The position numbers were made by a program, and so were the translations under genes. A DNA stretch of 64,000 nucleotides. It comes from Blautia glucerasea. GTDB taxonomy: Bacteria; Bacillota; Clostridia; Lachnospirales; Lachnospiraceae. Positions within the stretch are counted from its first letter, which is position 1. Every line of letters starts with the position of its first letter. Location: NCBI RefSeq assembly GCF_020537505.1, contig NZ_JAJBMO010000004.1, forward strand, positions 1 through 64,000. The letters run 5' to 3'. Shown here piece by piece: positions 34,992 through 43,081 of the stretch. The notes under the pieces are model-generated. The model did no database searches. It was not told the DNA's origin and worked only from the letters and a program-made list of their open reading frames with translations.

Positions 34992-35460
34992 GGCGGCCCT
35001 CCCTCTTTTTATTCAAAAACAGAGAATTCATAAAGCTGTGTACAAATTCCTGTCCGTGATACAGTAACGTATAGTCCTCACTCTCTGGATAAATCGGCAG
35101 CAGTGTGAGCCGGATGTCCGCGGCGTCGTGATATCTGATATAATCGCGAATCTCTGCCTGTTCCGGCTCCTCGCATACCTCATTATCAATCATCAATCGC
35201 AGCAGCATCACAATCTGCAGCAGTATGTCCCGCCGGTCCTCGTCTGATATCTCCGGGTTTCGGATATCAAAGAGCATTTTTCTTAACTCCTGCAGCAGCT
35301 CCCGGGTCTCGTGTGCCACCTCGGAAATGAGCTCCTGCACCCGCTCCGGCGTGAGTCCACAACCGGCAGCGATATCTTCATCAGATACTCGCCCGTCAAA
35401 AATCAGCCTGCGAGCGATTTCCTCGGAAGTTTCTTGTCTTATATCTTCACGGATACCCAT
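34960..35460 (-). CDS. HTH-like phage protein, paralogue 1 of 3
   Basis: 166 aa. The clearest HTH of the three: ARRLIFDGRVSDEDIAAGCGLTPERVQELISEV, with 'DEDIAAGCGLTPERVQEL' fitting the helix-turn-helix spacing. It is followed by LLQELRKMLFDI and a helical C-terminus. GGGAGGG precedes the ATG. The position between the replication origin and the packaging genes is where phages usually encode late-gene activators. Confidence 0.7.
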   Translation of the reverse strand: MGIREDIRQETSEEIARRLIFDGRVSDEDIAAGCGLTPERVQELISEVAHETRELLQELRKMLFDIRNPEISDEDRRDILLQIVMLLRLMIDNEVCEEPEQAEIRDYIRYHDAADIRLTLLPIYPESEDYTLLYHGQEFVHSFMNSLFLNKKREGRHGLRPGNENR

Positions 35461-35590
35461 TCACAAACCCTCCCTTCGTTTTTCTAACTCCATTATATCA
35501 ACCAGGAAAAACTACAGCAACCCAAGAGCCGGGGCATATACTCCGGCTGAAACTTTCGGCAAAAATTGCTGGGCGGGGCTGGCGGGGGTT

Positions 35591-36053
35591 GTCCCAGAAT
35601 CCCAAGTGCGAATCTGGGTTGCGGGCGTTTTTGTCCCAGATTCCCAGGTTAACTCTACAAGAAATTCTTTTCCCGTCCCAGGAATCTCAACTTTTCACAG
35701 CCGATACACTATCTTTTCCCAGATAATCCTCCCAATTTGAGATGTTCAAAACCTCCTTTGAAGGAAAAACGCGGGAATCTTTCTCTTATCCCAGATTTTT
35801 CATTTTATCCCAAGTGCATCCCAACCACTACTTGGGATAAAAAAACATCAATATTTTCTATATATTGTGTTATTTCAATCTTCTATATACTATATATTGT
35901 TATTTTTATTATATTATTTATTCTATCCCAGAATCCCAAGTAAAGAACCACTATATATAAGAGAAATAAAAAAAATAAAAATAATTTTTTTTTATTTTTT
36001 ATTTTCTTATATACACATACATTTCCGCTTGGGTTGCTTGGGATTCTGGGATA
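35591..36053. other. Probable phage origin of replication (iterons and AT-rich region)
   Basis: Repeats of TCCCAGAATCCCAAG and shorter forms occur near 35591, 35633, 35675, 35716, 35786, 35805 and 35924, with inverted forms near 35831 and 36037. TATCCCAGAATCCCAAG (35924-35940) and its perfect inverse (36037-36053) flank 96 bases that are almost pure A/T up to the GC at 36027, and another strongly AT stretch covers 35838-35923. Iterons plus an unwinding-like element beside the DUF927 helicase gene are what an origin looks like. There is no gene in 35461-36118. Confidence 0.65.
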
Positions 36054-36072
36054 AACCCGCCGCTGCCCGCAA

Positions 36073-36112
36073 AAAAAGCACCCCCGGCTTTTCCTTCCGG
36101 TGGTGCTTCATA
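36073..36112 (-). terminator. Terminator of the DUF927 helicase gene
   Basis: AAGCACC-CCGG stem (minus strand) with CCGG-GGTGCTT as the second arm and then TTTTTTG. It starts a few bases past the stop codon and separates the helicase gene from the origin-like region. Confidence 0.8.
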
Positions 36113-36118
36113 TATGTA

Positions 36119-38590
36119 TCAATCAAACGGGATGTCCTCATCGTCCGTCATGCCTGCTTCAAGTCTCAACTGCTCAATATATTTTGCGTTCGCCGCCTGC
36201 TGTGCTGCCTGGCTCGCTTTCTCCGCTGCCGCCTTTGCTGCTGCCGCCGCATCCTTCGCCGCTGCCGCTGCCTCCTCGGCGCTCTTTGCTCCTTCTTTTG
36301 AGCCTTCTTTTGCCTCTTCTTTTTCATCTTTATATACAGGCATAATCAGCTTAATAACTCTTTCGTTTCGTCCTGTTTTTTCTGACTTTGCTTTTGTCTG
36401 GTTAGTGCCTTTATCTGATATCAATAAGCCCCTGCCTCGCATCTCCCTATAGAACAGGCTGAGGTCAAGGTCAAGCTCTTTTGCCCATTCCTGTAATTTA
36501 TACGGGAAGATAGATATTGATTCAAATTCACCATTAATGCCTTCTCTTTTGTCGCTTTTCTTGTAGATTCCAATATATTCCCCGCGGATATCCTCCGGTG
36601 CTGTGAATCCCTCAATCTTTCCAGGGTTGCTGACACATCTCTCAATGACGGTGTTGTAAAATCTCACATACTGGTCCGCATCATCAGGCTTAACCATGAT
36701 GTCCAGGAGTTCTTCATCTGAAAACGTCTGACCGTCCTTAAAGAGAAGCTCCGTTGCAATTTCATCAGCGGTAAGAAGAACGGCAATCGCCGTTGCCTGT
36801 CTGCCCTCGCGTCCGTGCTCTTTTGCCAATTTTCGCGCTCTTTCCAGGTTCTTTTTGTTTCTTTCTATAATCTTCTGCTGGCCTAATTTTTTCACCTCTT
36901 CTACGAAATCGCGGCCGCAGAACCCATAATTGTTCTGGAAGAACCAGATTATATCCTCAATGTTTTCAAGGTCTGGATAATTCTTTTTATCAAGGTACGG
37001 CAAATATTCGTCAACCTGTTTTGGCAGAACTCGGTAAATGCTGCCGTTCGTTGTGTAATCCTTAGTGATTACCTGCTCTGAGCTAACCAGGGAAGTCAGT
37101 TCAAATGTGTTTCGTTTTCTTTGTTTCAGGTCTTTTGTGGCTCTGCCTCGTCCTCGTCCGTTCGCAAGCATCATGACTGCCTCTTGGAATTTCTTTTTCT
37201 TGTCCTGGTCTCCCTTTGATGCATCATCCAGAATAACCGGGAAATTGTTAAATGTATCGCAAGCCAGTTCCAATGATGTCAGTGTATTATCGGAATCAAG
37301 GAAGATGCCGCCGGATTTGTTATCCATATTACTAAAGATTGTTGACACAATAGACAGTAACGCGCTTTTTCCGTGTCCAGAACCGCCATACAAGTTCACA
37401 ATGAAACCATCCTGCTTCGGCAGCATCGGTAAAATCACAGATGCCAGAAGACCAGCCGTTGCCAACTTAAAAGGTTCATAACCTAAAGCTCGGATTTCTT
37501 TAAATTTCGTATACCACGCATCACGGTTTCCCTGCTCTGAAAGTGCTGCCATCATATCGGGCAATTCGTCTTGTCTTTCAAAAACATAATCATCGGTTGT
37601 GTAAGGCAGGAAGTTCTTGAACTCCTTATCCCAGCCCAATTTGTTCAGGGTATTCACTATCCTTAAAGCACCGCGCTTTGATGATTCTTTCATCATAGAC
37701 GCCATAAAGTTCACACACTGGCGGGCGTTGTCACTTGTGATACCTGCGCCCATATTACTTAAAGAAATAATTTTGTTAACGTTTGAAATAACTTCTCTTT
37801 CCACAGTGGCTTTCTGCCAGCCTTCTTCACTGCCAAAATGAACCTCAACTCTACGGGTTGCCCCGCTCGCCATATTGTCAAGAGGTCTGTAAAGCTTACT
37901 TACCAGAATCGGATACATACACGCCTCAACCTCTTTGATGGTTTTACCACTTTCTTCGAATTTCTTAACGCCGTCATCGTTTGCAATCCATTCCTCGCCA
38001 ACATACATCTGCTGGCAATCTTTTGGCAAATTCGTATACTCCGTTTTATGCCCCGCTGCTCTCCTGTTCTGCTCCTCCTGTCGTCTCAGGTCAGCCTCAG
38101 CAGCCTCTCTTTTTCTGTCCTCTTCTTCCTTTTCTTTTTTGTATTTCCTTTTTGCAGCAGTACAGGTCTGTCTGAACATCGTCGCCAATGCCGTTCCGCC
38201 AAGGTCTTTCGCTTTCTGCTCTAACTGATACTGGATTTTTCGCTGTTTAATTTCATCTGTCATCAATTTGAACAGTGCCCGGTATAATGTATCATCCTGG
38301 AATGCATCGGCTGTCTTGATGTAGTCAATTCTTCCAGCCTCAAAACATCTATAATATGTCCCGGATGCTGTCCCCGTTCCTGCTGCCGCATCATCTCCAT
38401 TTTGATTTACGGTTTTCACATACTCGGCCTCACCGTCATCGTGAGGTATTGTAGCTGTCATACTTTCAGCTCCAGCTGCTGCCGCTCCTGTCATAATATT
38501 CGCCATCGTCGCCATCATCAATTGCATCTGCTCCGGCGTCATCTGCTGCATTTGTTGCATCATCTGCATCATATCTAAATTTGTATTCAT
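36119..38590 (-). CDS. DUF927-type replication helicase/ATPase
   Basis: 823 aa. Met/Gln-rich N-terminus, a charged coiled coil (about 150-190) and a central AAA-like ATPase with Walker A GGSGHGKSALL, Walker B-like FPVILDDASKGD and a sensor region (ELTSLVSSEQVI) as in DUF927 (COG5519) proteins. The C-terminal ~60 residues are an Ala-rich helix (EEAAAAAKDAAAAAK-type). It is the most likely origin-binding or replicative helicase of the phage, since no DNA polymerase, DnaB or classical primase is present. GGAGGAAAG precedes the ATG. Confidence 0.8.
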   Translation of the reverse strand: MNTNLDMMQMMQQMQQMTPEQMQLMMATMANIMTGAAAAGAESMTATIPHDDGEAEYVKTVNQNGDDAAAGTGTASGTYYRCFEAGRIDYIKTADAFQDDTLYRALFKLMTDEIKQRKIQYQLEQKAKDLGGTALATMFRQTCTAAKRKYKKEKEEEDRKREAAEADLRRQEEQNRRAAGHKTEYTNLPKDCQQMYVGEEWIANDDGVKKFEESGKTIKEVEACMYPILVSKLYRPLDNMASGATRRVEVHFGSEEGWQKATVEREVISNVNKIISLSNMGAGITSDNARQCVNFMASMMKESSKRGALRIVNTLNKLGWDKEFKNFLPYTTDDYVFERQDELPDMMAALSEQGNRDAWYTKFKEIRALGYEPFKLATAGLLASVILPMLPKQDGFIVNLYGGSGHGKSALLSIVSTIFSNMDNKSGGIFLDSDNTLTSLELACDTFNNFPVILDDASKGDQDKKKKFQEAVMMLANGRGRGRATKDLKQRKRNTFELTSLVSSEQVITKDYTTNGSIYRVLPKQVDEYLPYLDKKNYPDLENIEDIIWFFQNNYGFCGRDFVEEVKKLGQQKIIERNKKNLERARKLAKEHGREGRQATAIAVLLTADEIATELLFKDGQTFSDEELLDIMVKPDDADQYVRFYNTVIERCVSNPGKIEGFTAPEDIRGEYIGIYKKSDKREGINGEFESISIFPYKLQEWAKELDLDLSLFYREMRGRGLLISDKGTNQTKAKSEKTGRNERVIKLIMPVYKDEKEEAKEGSKEGAKSAEEAAAAAKDAAAAAKAAAEKASQAAQQAANAKYIEQLRLEAGMTDDEDIPFD

Positions 38591-38796
38591 AACATCTTTC
38601 CTCCTGTTTTTCAGATTTTTTTTATGTTTGTCTTTTAGTTTTCTTTGTCTTTCTCAGGGTCTCGTCATCATATAACATGACGGATTTGAGATTCCTTGAA
38701 ACTTTCCCGGGCTCTCCATCCTCGGGTAAACTTAGTATGCTGGATTTTTAAAATTTTCAGCACGTGAAAGAAATTTTTTAATTATTTTTCTTTCAT

Positions 38797-38831
38797 TATT
38801 AATATGACAAATCTTCAGAAAAAAAAATCGA
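38797..38831 (-). promoter_or_regulatory. Phage dispersed element, copy 6 (before DUF927 gene)
   Basis: Exact core TAATATG (38800-38806), then CAAATCTTC and an A9 run ending ATCG. It lies about 210 bases before the helicase gene on the minus strand. Confidence 0.55.
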
Positions 38832-39040
38832 CCATAAGTTAACTAGATTTTTCAGAGATGTTACAGAAATGTTAATTTTAGAGAGTTAAAGAAAACCCCG
38901 GCGGTAACCACCCGCCAGGGCCTGAGTTAAATAAAATAAAAATAATTAAAAAAATAGAGAAATTGAAAATGAAATAAAAACAATCGCTGCAATGAGCGCT
39001 CTTCCGGTTCAAGCCGGTGAGTCTTCCCCATTCCATCATC

Positions 39041-39076
39041 TATAGTATGAAGAATTTTTTATAAGATAAAAAACGG
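39041..39076 (-). promoter_or_regulatory. Phage dispersed element, copy 7 (variant)
   Basis: Core TAGTATG (39043-39049), then AAGAATTTTTT and AAAAAACGG. One base differs from the common core, but the same end sequence is kept. Confidence 0.45.
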
Positions 39077-39240
39077 GGCAGCATCCGCCGCCCCTTAAAG
39101 TGTAAAAATAAACCTAAAAGAAATATTATCCGCAAAAAATCTTTTCCATATTCAGTTGTCGTTTTTGAGACAGGGCTATACTATTGACAGTATATTTAGA
39201 CCGTGCGTGCCCTGGTCTATTGGCTGCTGCCTGTCTCATA

Positions 39241-39275
39241 TATAGTATGCTGAAAAAAGAGAGAAATGTAACGGA
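39241..39275 (-). promoter_or_regulatory. Phage dispersed element, copy 8 (variant)
   Basis: Core TAGTATG (39243-39249), then CTGAAAAAAG and a degenerate tract ending AACGG. Confidence 0.4.
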
Positions 39276-39518
39276 AAATGAAAAGAAATCAATGTTTTTA
39301 TAGTCCATTTTGGTCTATGTGTAGACATAGAAAGCACCAGCAGGCGCCCGTTACACCTGCTGGCTCGTATGCGGTCCTGCATACATTACAACCCTGAGCC
39401 TCACGAATCGGGGGGCGGTTTATGCGATACGCCAAACAAAGAAAGGATAAGATAAAAAACGTATCGTTCCTGGAGAGTCCATCCAGGTGGACTCAGGGCT
39501 CTAATCTATGCGGGGCGG

Positions 39519-39734
39519 TTATATACGCTCCCCGCGGGCGGCATACCACCCTTCCAGCTCGTCACGGCTGCGGGCGTGTGTACCGTCTGGCAGTTCTACG
39601 TCAAAGGGCTCGTCAAAGTGTTTTTGCACTGAGTTTTGCGTCTGCTGCATCATGTCTGAAAGTTCTGCATCTGTCATATCAAGGGCTCGCGCCAATTGAT
39701 ACATCCTTTTTGCGCTCTGAAAGTCCTGAATCAT
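39519..39734 (-). CDS. Hypothetical protein coupled to the serine recombinase
   Basis: 71 aa, acidic (ALDMTDAELSDMMQQTQNSV, then DELEGWYAARGERI). Its start codon overlaps the recombinase stop (ATGA), so the two are co-translated. No family recognised; it may modulate the recombinase. Confidence 0.6.
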   Translation of the reverse strand: MIQDFQSAKRMYQLARALDMTDAELSDMMQQTQNSVQKHFDEPFDVELPDGTHARSRDELEGWYAARGERI

Positions 39735-40297
39735 ACCAGCGCCTCCTGTTCTTTGAGTAATCGGTTCAAAGTCGGCCTTGAAACCTTTAATGCCTTCGCC
39801 ATCGCCGCCTTTGTTAATTGCCGCCTCATATACTGAGCATAGTATCTGTCCCAGGTGTCCTTATCAACAATTCTTTTCTGCCTTCCTTTGTATTTCCCTT
39901 CACGCTTGGCAATGACGATTCCTTCGCGCTGGCGTTCCAGCATGTTTTGCCGTTCAAACTCATTAATTGCCGCTAAAAACGTGATGATTAATTTTCCTGT
40001 GGCGGAATTGGTGTCAATAGATTCTTTATTGCTTACCAGGTGAACGCCCTTTGCCTGCAATCTCTCAATTATCTCGAGCAGGTCTTTTGTACTACGGGCA
40101 AGACGGCTTAAATCGTGAATATAAATTGTGTCACCGTCTCGGGCAAAATCCAGCATCTCTTGCAATTTCTGTCTCTTTTGGTTCTTTCCGCTGACTTTTT
40201 CAACATACCATTTTTCAATGTCATATTTTTTCAGCGCCTCAACCTGTCTGGCTTCGTTCTGCTCCTCGGTTGATACTCTGACATATGCAAGCCTCAC
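39731..40297 (-). CDS. Serine recombinase (resolvase/invertase family)
   Basis: 188 aa. Catalytic Ser9 in AYVRVSTEEQ, the conserved Arg-containing DLSRLARS segment, a dimerisation helix (FERQNMLERQREGI) and a C-terminal HTH (MAKALKVSRPTLNRLL). The length fits small resolvases/invertases, not large serine integrases. The phage already has a tyrosine integrase, so this enzyme probably resolves multimers or inverts a segment. I did not find obvious paired crossover sites. Confidence 0.88.
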   Translation of the reverse strand: MRLAYVRVSTEEQNEARQVEALKKYDIEKWYVEKVSGKNQKRQKLQEMLDFARDGDTIYIHDLSRLARSTKDLLEIIERLQAKGVHLVSNKESIDTNSATGKLIITFLAAINEFERQNMLERQREGIVIAKREGKYKGRQKRIVDKDTWDRYYAQYMRRQLTKAAMAKALKVSRPTLNRLLKEQEALV

Positions 40298-40403
40298 TGT
40301 TTTCGCCTCCTCCCTTGTTCTATCCTTATTATATCAAAACCGTTTCCAGAGTCAAACCTCCTCCAGACCCTCTTTGGTTCCTGAAAAACTCGGCAAAAAT
40401 AAA

Positions 40404-40582
40404 CAGTATGGACGGCCAAAGCCGCCATACTGCATTCAAAGGTGTGTTTTTTACGTTTTGTAAAAAAATGCGTTTTTTTGAGTCTATTTTTACGCCTTTA
40501 CTATCAAAGGACGTGTGCAATTATGAGCGTGCCCTATTTTTACATATAAGGGCATGAAGAGGGCCGGGATTAAATCCCGGCC
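40404..40582 (-). terminator. Two hairpins upstream of the recombinase gene
   Basis: CAGTATGG-CGGC with its complement (40404-40432), followed on the minus strand by TTTATTTTT, is a good terminator. GGCCGGGAT-TAA-ATCCCGGCC (40562-40582) is a perfect 9-bp hairpin just past the stop of the small gene at 40600. They account for most of the 300-base gap 40298-40599; I see no gene there. Confidence 0.7.
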
Positions 40583-40599
40583 TGCTTTAGCTGCCTGCT

Positions 40600-40800
40600 T
40601 TACTCCCGGCCTGCTTTGGCTGCCTCATGCACTCTCTGCATCAGTCTCTCATATGCGGCATCGCGCTCCTCGTCTGTAATCGTCACCGCCTGCGCCTCTG
40701 GTGTCGCCAGCAGTGCCGCTTCAATTGTCTCCGCCTCTCTGATGAATGCATTAACAAGCATTGACTCCTCTTCTTCTTTGCTCTTAAAATTGATTACCAT
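40600..40800 (-). CDS. Small acidic phage protein
   Basis: 66 aa (MVINFKSKEEEESMLVNAFI start), helical and acidic, no family recognised. Start at ATG 40800 with GGGGTG upstream. Its last 22 coding bases are repeated, with one change, 29 bases further on (40575-40596 against 40604-40625), a small tandem duplication at the 3' end. Confidence 0.5.
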   Translation of the reverse strand: MVINFKSKEEEESMLVNAFIREAETIEAALLATPEAQAVTITDEERDAAYERLMQRVHEAAKAGRE

Positions 40801-40890
40801 GATTTCACCCCATCCAGTATTTTTCATTATTATCATACACCATCTGCACCAATAGTAGTATGCAGGAATTTCCGGTAAACGGTGAAAAAT

Positions 40891-41550
40891 TTACGCCAGC
40901 GGGGCTTTTTCCGCCTCCCAGTCCATCACAAGCGGCTCGGTCTCCTCTTTGTATCGGTTCTGCTCCACATGTAACAGATGACAGAATTTATCTGCATCAA
41001 CAATCATATATCTCTCATACAGAGCCTGATTTTCCGGGTGTATGATAAACGGCGTCAGATTCGCATTAATGCACTGCATATATGATATGAGAGATGCGGT
41101 CCGGCTGTCCCTGCCGCGCTGCACGTATTGTATATGAAAATTGGCAATATCTCTTAACTTCCTCGGGTTTCCGTTTCCTATTATAAGGGCTCTCAGCTCC
41201 TCGGTCATATATGTCGGTGTTCCGGGGTATAATCTCCGCTGTATCTCCTCTACATACTCCGGGGTTATTGCCTCTCCCATATGCTCTATACAGAATCTGA
41301 ACGCATAAAAGCACGCCTCGGCCTGTATGATTTCCTCTGCACTGAATCGTTCTCCCGGTTTATCCGCCCAAAAATGTCCTGTGTCATAGATGCGGCTTGC
41401 GTTCGCCTCTGATAGACTCCCGCCGGCTCTACGGATTGACCGGCATGCAAATTTCTTCTGTGTGTAATCATACACGCCGCCCATCCGGCCGGTCTGGCTC
41501 GCCTCATACTGTAAAAGCCGTTTTAGATTAGATACAAAATACTCGCCCAT
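40891..41550 (-). CDS. Fic-like protein with degenerate active site
   Basis: 219 aa. The order of segments fits a Fic fold: helical N-terminus, GEAITPEYVEEIQRRLYPG (as in 'LTxExIxxLHxxL..G'), then IANFHIQYVQRGRDSRTASL, ISYMQCINANLTPFII and NQALYERY, matching the Fic core. The catalytic HPFxxGNGRxxR motif is replaced by YVQRGRDSRTAS, so the His and the GNG loop are absent. It is probably not an AMP transferase; it may bind a partner or nucleotide. Start at ATG 41550. Confidence 0.45.
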   Translation of the reverse strand: MGEYFVSNLKRLLQYEASQTGRMGGVYDYTQKKFACRSIRRAGGSLSEANASRIYDTGHFWADKPGERFSAEEIIQAEACFYAFRFCIEHMGEAITPEYVEEIQRRLYPGTPTYMTEELRALIIGNGNPRKLRDIANFHIQYVQRGRDSRTASLISYMQCINANLTPFIIHPENQALYERYMIVDADKFCHLLHVEQNRYKEETEPLVMDWEAEKAPLA

Positions 41551-41649
41551 AATGTTCTCACCTCTATTTGCATTATAACACAAAAAAACCGGGCGGTTAA
41601 TTGTTTAACCGTTCCGGTGTTGTTTTCGTCGTTTACATATATTCTTTCT

Positions 41650-41985
41650 TTATTTCAAAATGTAATTATCATCAGTAACCACTACCTGTTCCCCGCTGTC
41701 CAGTCTGTCCAGCATCTCCAAAAATTGCTCCCAGCCGCTCGGATAGACACAGATGCCAATCCCGCCGGCCTCACGAATATGTTTCAGATTGTATTTCTGT
41801 AAATCGGTCAACCCGTAACCAGTGCCGCCTTTAACCTCTATTCCCAGGAATCTTCCCCGGTAGCACGCCAATATATCGGGAACACCGCTCGGTGTAAAAG
41901 CATTGGCGAAGAATTTAACTCTCCACGCCCCGCGCTGGTGTAATTCGGATTTGATTTTGTTTTCAAACTGTTTTTCCGCTGCCAT
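41650..41985 (-). CDS. VRR-NUC domain nuclease
   Basis: About 111 aa. Compact PD-(D/E)xK fold: KQFENKIKSEL, then SGVPDILACYRGRFLGIEVKGG and LTDLQKYNLKHIREAGGIGICVYP, where D, E and K of the catalytic triad are visible. Stand-alone VRR-NUC proteins are common in phages with SNF2 helicases and probably process recombination or replication intermediates. The start is uncertain: an in-frame ATG at 42009 adds eight residues and overlaps the upstream gene. Confidence 0.88.
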   Translation of the reverse strand: MAAEKQFENKIKSELHQRGAWRVKFFANAFTPSGVPDILACYRGRFLGIEVKGGTGYGLTDLQKYNLKHIREAGGIGICVYPSGWEQFLEMLDRLDSGEQVVVTDDNYILK

Positions 41986-42316
41986 TTTCTTTTTTCTTTG
42001 AATTATCATATAAGATATTGATAATCAATTTACTCAATAGATTTTTCACTTCTTTCTTTTCGTCCTCGGGCTCATCATCTGCAAACTGAAACTCCATCGC
42101 CCCCATACCTAACGCGTGCTTGAACTGCTCCAGTTCGTCCTCTGCCTGCTGTTTGGTTGTGTATTCGCCCAGTGACTCAGCCTGTCTGCCGAAAACTGCT
42201 GAAATGTAGCAACGGTTTGTTACCGGACTTTCAAATATGTAAATATTCCGCATGACTGCTGAATTGTAGTATGTTTCTCCCTCTCTCTCGCAGTGCTTTT
42301 GTGCTCTAATTAACAT
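41963..42316 (-). CDS. Hypothetical phage protein
   Basis: 117 aa (MLIRAQKHCEREGETYYNSA start), acidic in the middle (FADDEPEDEKKE). It contains a segment (YIFESPVTNRCYISAVFGRQAESLGEY) similar in style to the neighbouring 115-aa protein (ITYTLGCYSTEQEAERVM). Start at ATG 42316 with AGGAGGGAAAG upstream. No function assigned. Confidence 0.5.
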   Translation of the reverse strand: MLIRAQKHCEREGETYYNSAVMRNIYIFESPVTNRCYISAVFGRQAESLGEYTTKQQAEDELEQFKHALGMGAMEFQFADDEPEDEKKEVKNLLSKLIINILYDNSKKKENGSGKTV

Positions 42317-42512
42317 TTTTCTTTCCCTCCTGTTTTTGTCTTCTCTTTTCCTCCGCTCTCCATGCGGCTCTGATATAATCTGAAAATATTTTTGTTGCCG
42401 TTCTTTTGTCACCTGCAAAAACTGTGTGCACTATATTCCGCGGTGTTCCGCAGTATTCGCATTGATACCGCCCCTTGTTTATCAATTCAATTGTAAATTC
42501 TCCACTGTACAT
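42306..42512 (-). CDS. Small zinc-ribbon-like phage protein
   Basis: 68 aa with one CEYCG pair and a basic C-terminus (AEEKRRQKQEGKK). Supported by GGGGGCGAGGAT before the ATG and an 11-base overlap with the next gene. Probably nucleic-acid binding; unassigned. Confidence 0.5.
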   Translation of the reverse strand: MYSGEFTIELINKGRYQCEYCGTPRNIVHTVFAGDKRTATKIFSDYIRAAWRAEEKRRQKQEGKKNVN

Positions 42513-42524
42513 ATCCTCGCCCCC

Positions 42525-42872
42525 TTATGCTGCCGCTCCGGCTGCTGCTGCTGCCTCTGCAATATCTCGCAGGGTTAATTTTTTGAATGCCGGCAGCTTC
42601 CGTCTTCTGATAGTCTGCCGCATTACTCGCTCGGCCTCCTGCTCGGTGCTGTAACATCCCAGTGTATATGTAATATTACTATCGCTGTCATACACTTTCA
42701 GCTGATACTGCGTAACTGTATCAATGGCATTGTCCATGATATATAATTTTCTTTCTTTTTTCTCAATTGTGAAATCCCTTGGCTCTGCCAATTCCACCAC
42801 AATTTCTTTGATGCGTGTTAAGCGGGCGCTGCCGCTGGCATATTCTTTATGCCTCTTGTTTTTCTTTTTCAT
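42525..42872 (-). CDS. Hypothetical basic phage protein
   Basis: 115 aa. Lys-rich N-terminus, a central strand pattern (QLKVYDSDSNITYTLGCYS, TEQEAERVM) and an Ala-rich C-terminal helix. Start at ATG 42872 with ATAGGAGGAAA upstream. A dispersed phage element lies 170 bases upstream. Its middle resembles the 117-aa neighbour, so the two may be distant paralogues. Confidence 0.5.
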   Translation of the reverse strand: MKKKNKRHKEYASGSARLTRIKEIVVELAEPRDFTIEKKERKLYIMDNAIDTVTQYQLKVYDSDSNITYTLGCYSTEQEAERVMRQTIRRRKLPAFKKLTLRDIAEAAAAAGAAA

Positions 42873-43042
42873 TTTCTTTTTCCTCCTATTTTGATTTTTT
42901 GTTTTCGCCGGCATTGCCTGACAACACCGGCAGTATTTAAAAAGGGTATACATATGAACTTTTTTTTGTAAGGTATCAGAGACGCTGTCCAGGCCATCTC
43001 TTAACCGTACACATATTTAAGCGCCCCCTTCGGGTGCTCACA

Positions 43043-43081
43043 TATAATATGCTAAATAAAATTATTTTTGAAAATTTTTTT
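43043..43081 (-). promoter_or_regulatory. Phage dispersed element, copy 9
   Basis: Exact core TAATATG (43045-43051), then CTAAATAAAATTATTTTTG and a T-rich end. It overlaps the last codons of the 205-aa gene and is upstream of the small-gene block. Confidence 0.6.

Larger units (their letters stand above)
38591..39518 (-). promoter_or_regulatory. Non-coding control region upstream of the DUF927 gene
   Basis: More than 900 bases without a convincing gene. It contains element cores TAATATG (38800-38806) and TAGTATG (38733, 39043, 39243), and a weaker TAACATG at 38673. A terminator-like stem (CCCTGGCGG with CCGCCGGGG, then TTTT on the minus strand) is at 38891-38920. Perfect hairpins are at 39315-39330, 39337-39363, 39367-39384 and 39475-39494. 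It looks like a leader with several start sites and RNA structures, or a small structured RNA. Confidence 0.5.

Noticed and set aside
38993..39030. A GGTTCAAGCC T-arm-like hairpin as part of a tRNA.
   Set aside because: No D-arm or acceptor partner was found around it; it is only a short hairpin.
39469..39562. A plus-strand cloverleaf-like fold with a CUA anticodon loop (amber suppressor tRNA).
   Set aside because: It lacks the GGTTCRA T-loop, has mismatches in the anticodon stem and runs into the 3' end of a coding gene on the other strand; the hairpins are better explained as terminator-like.
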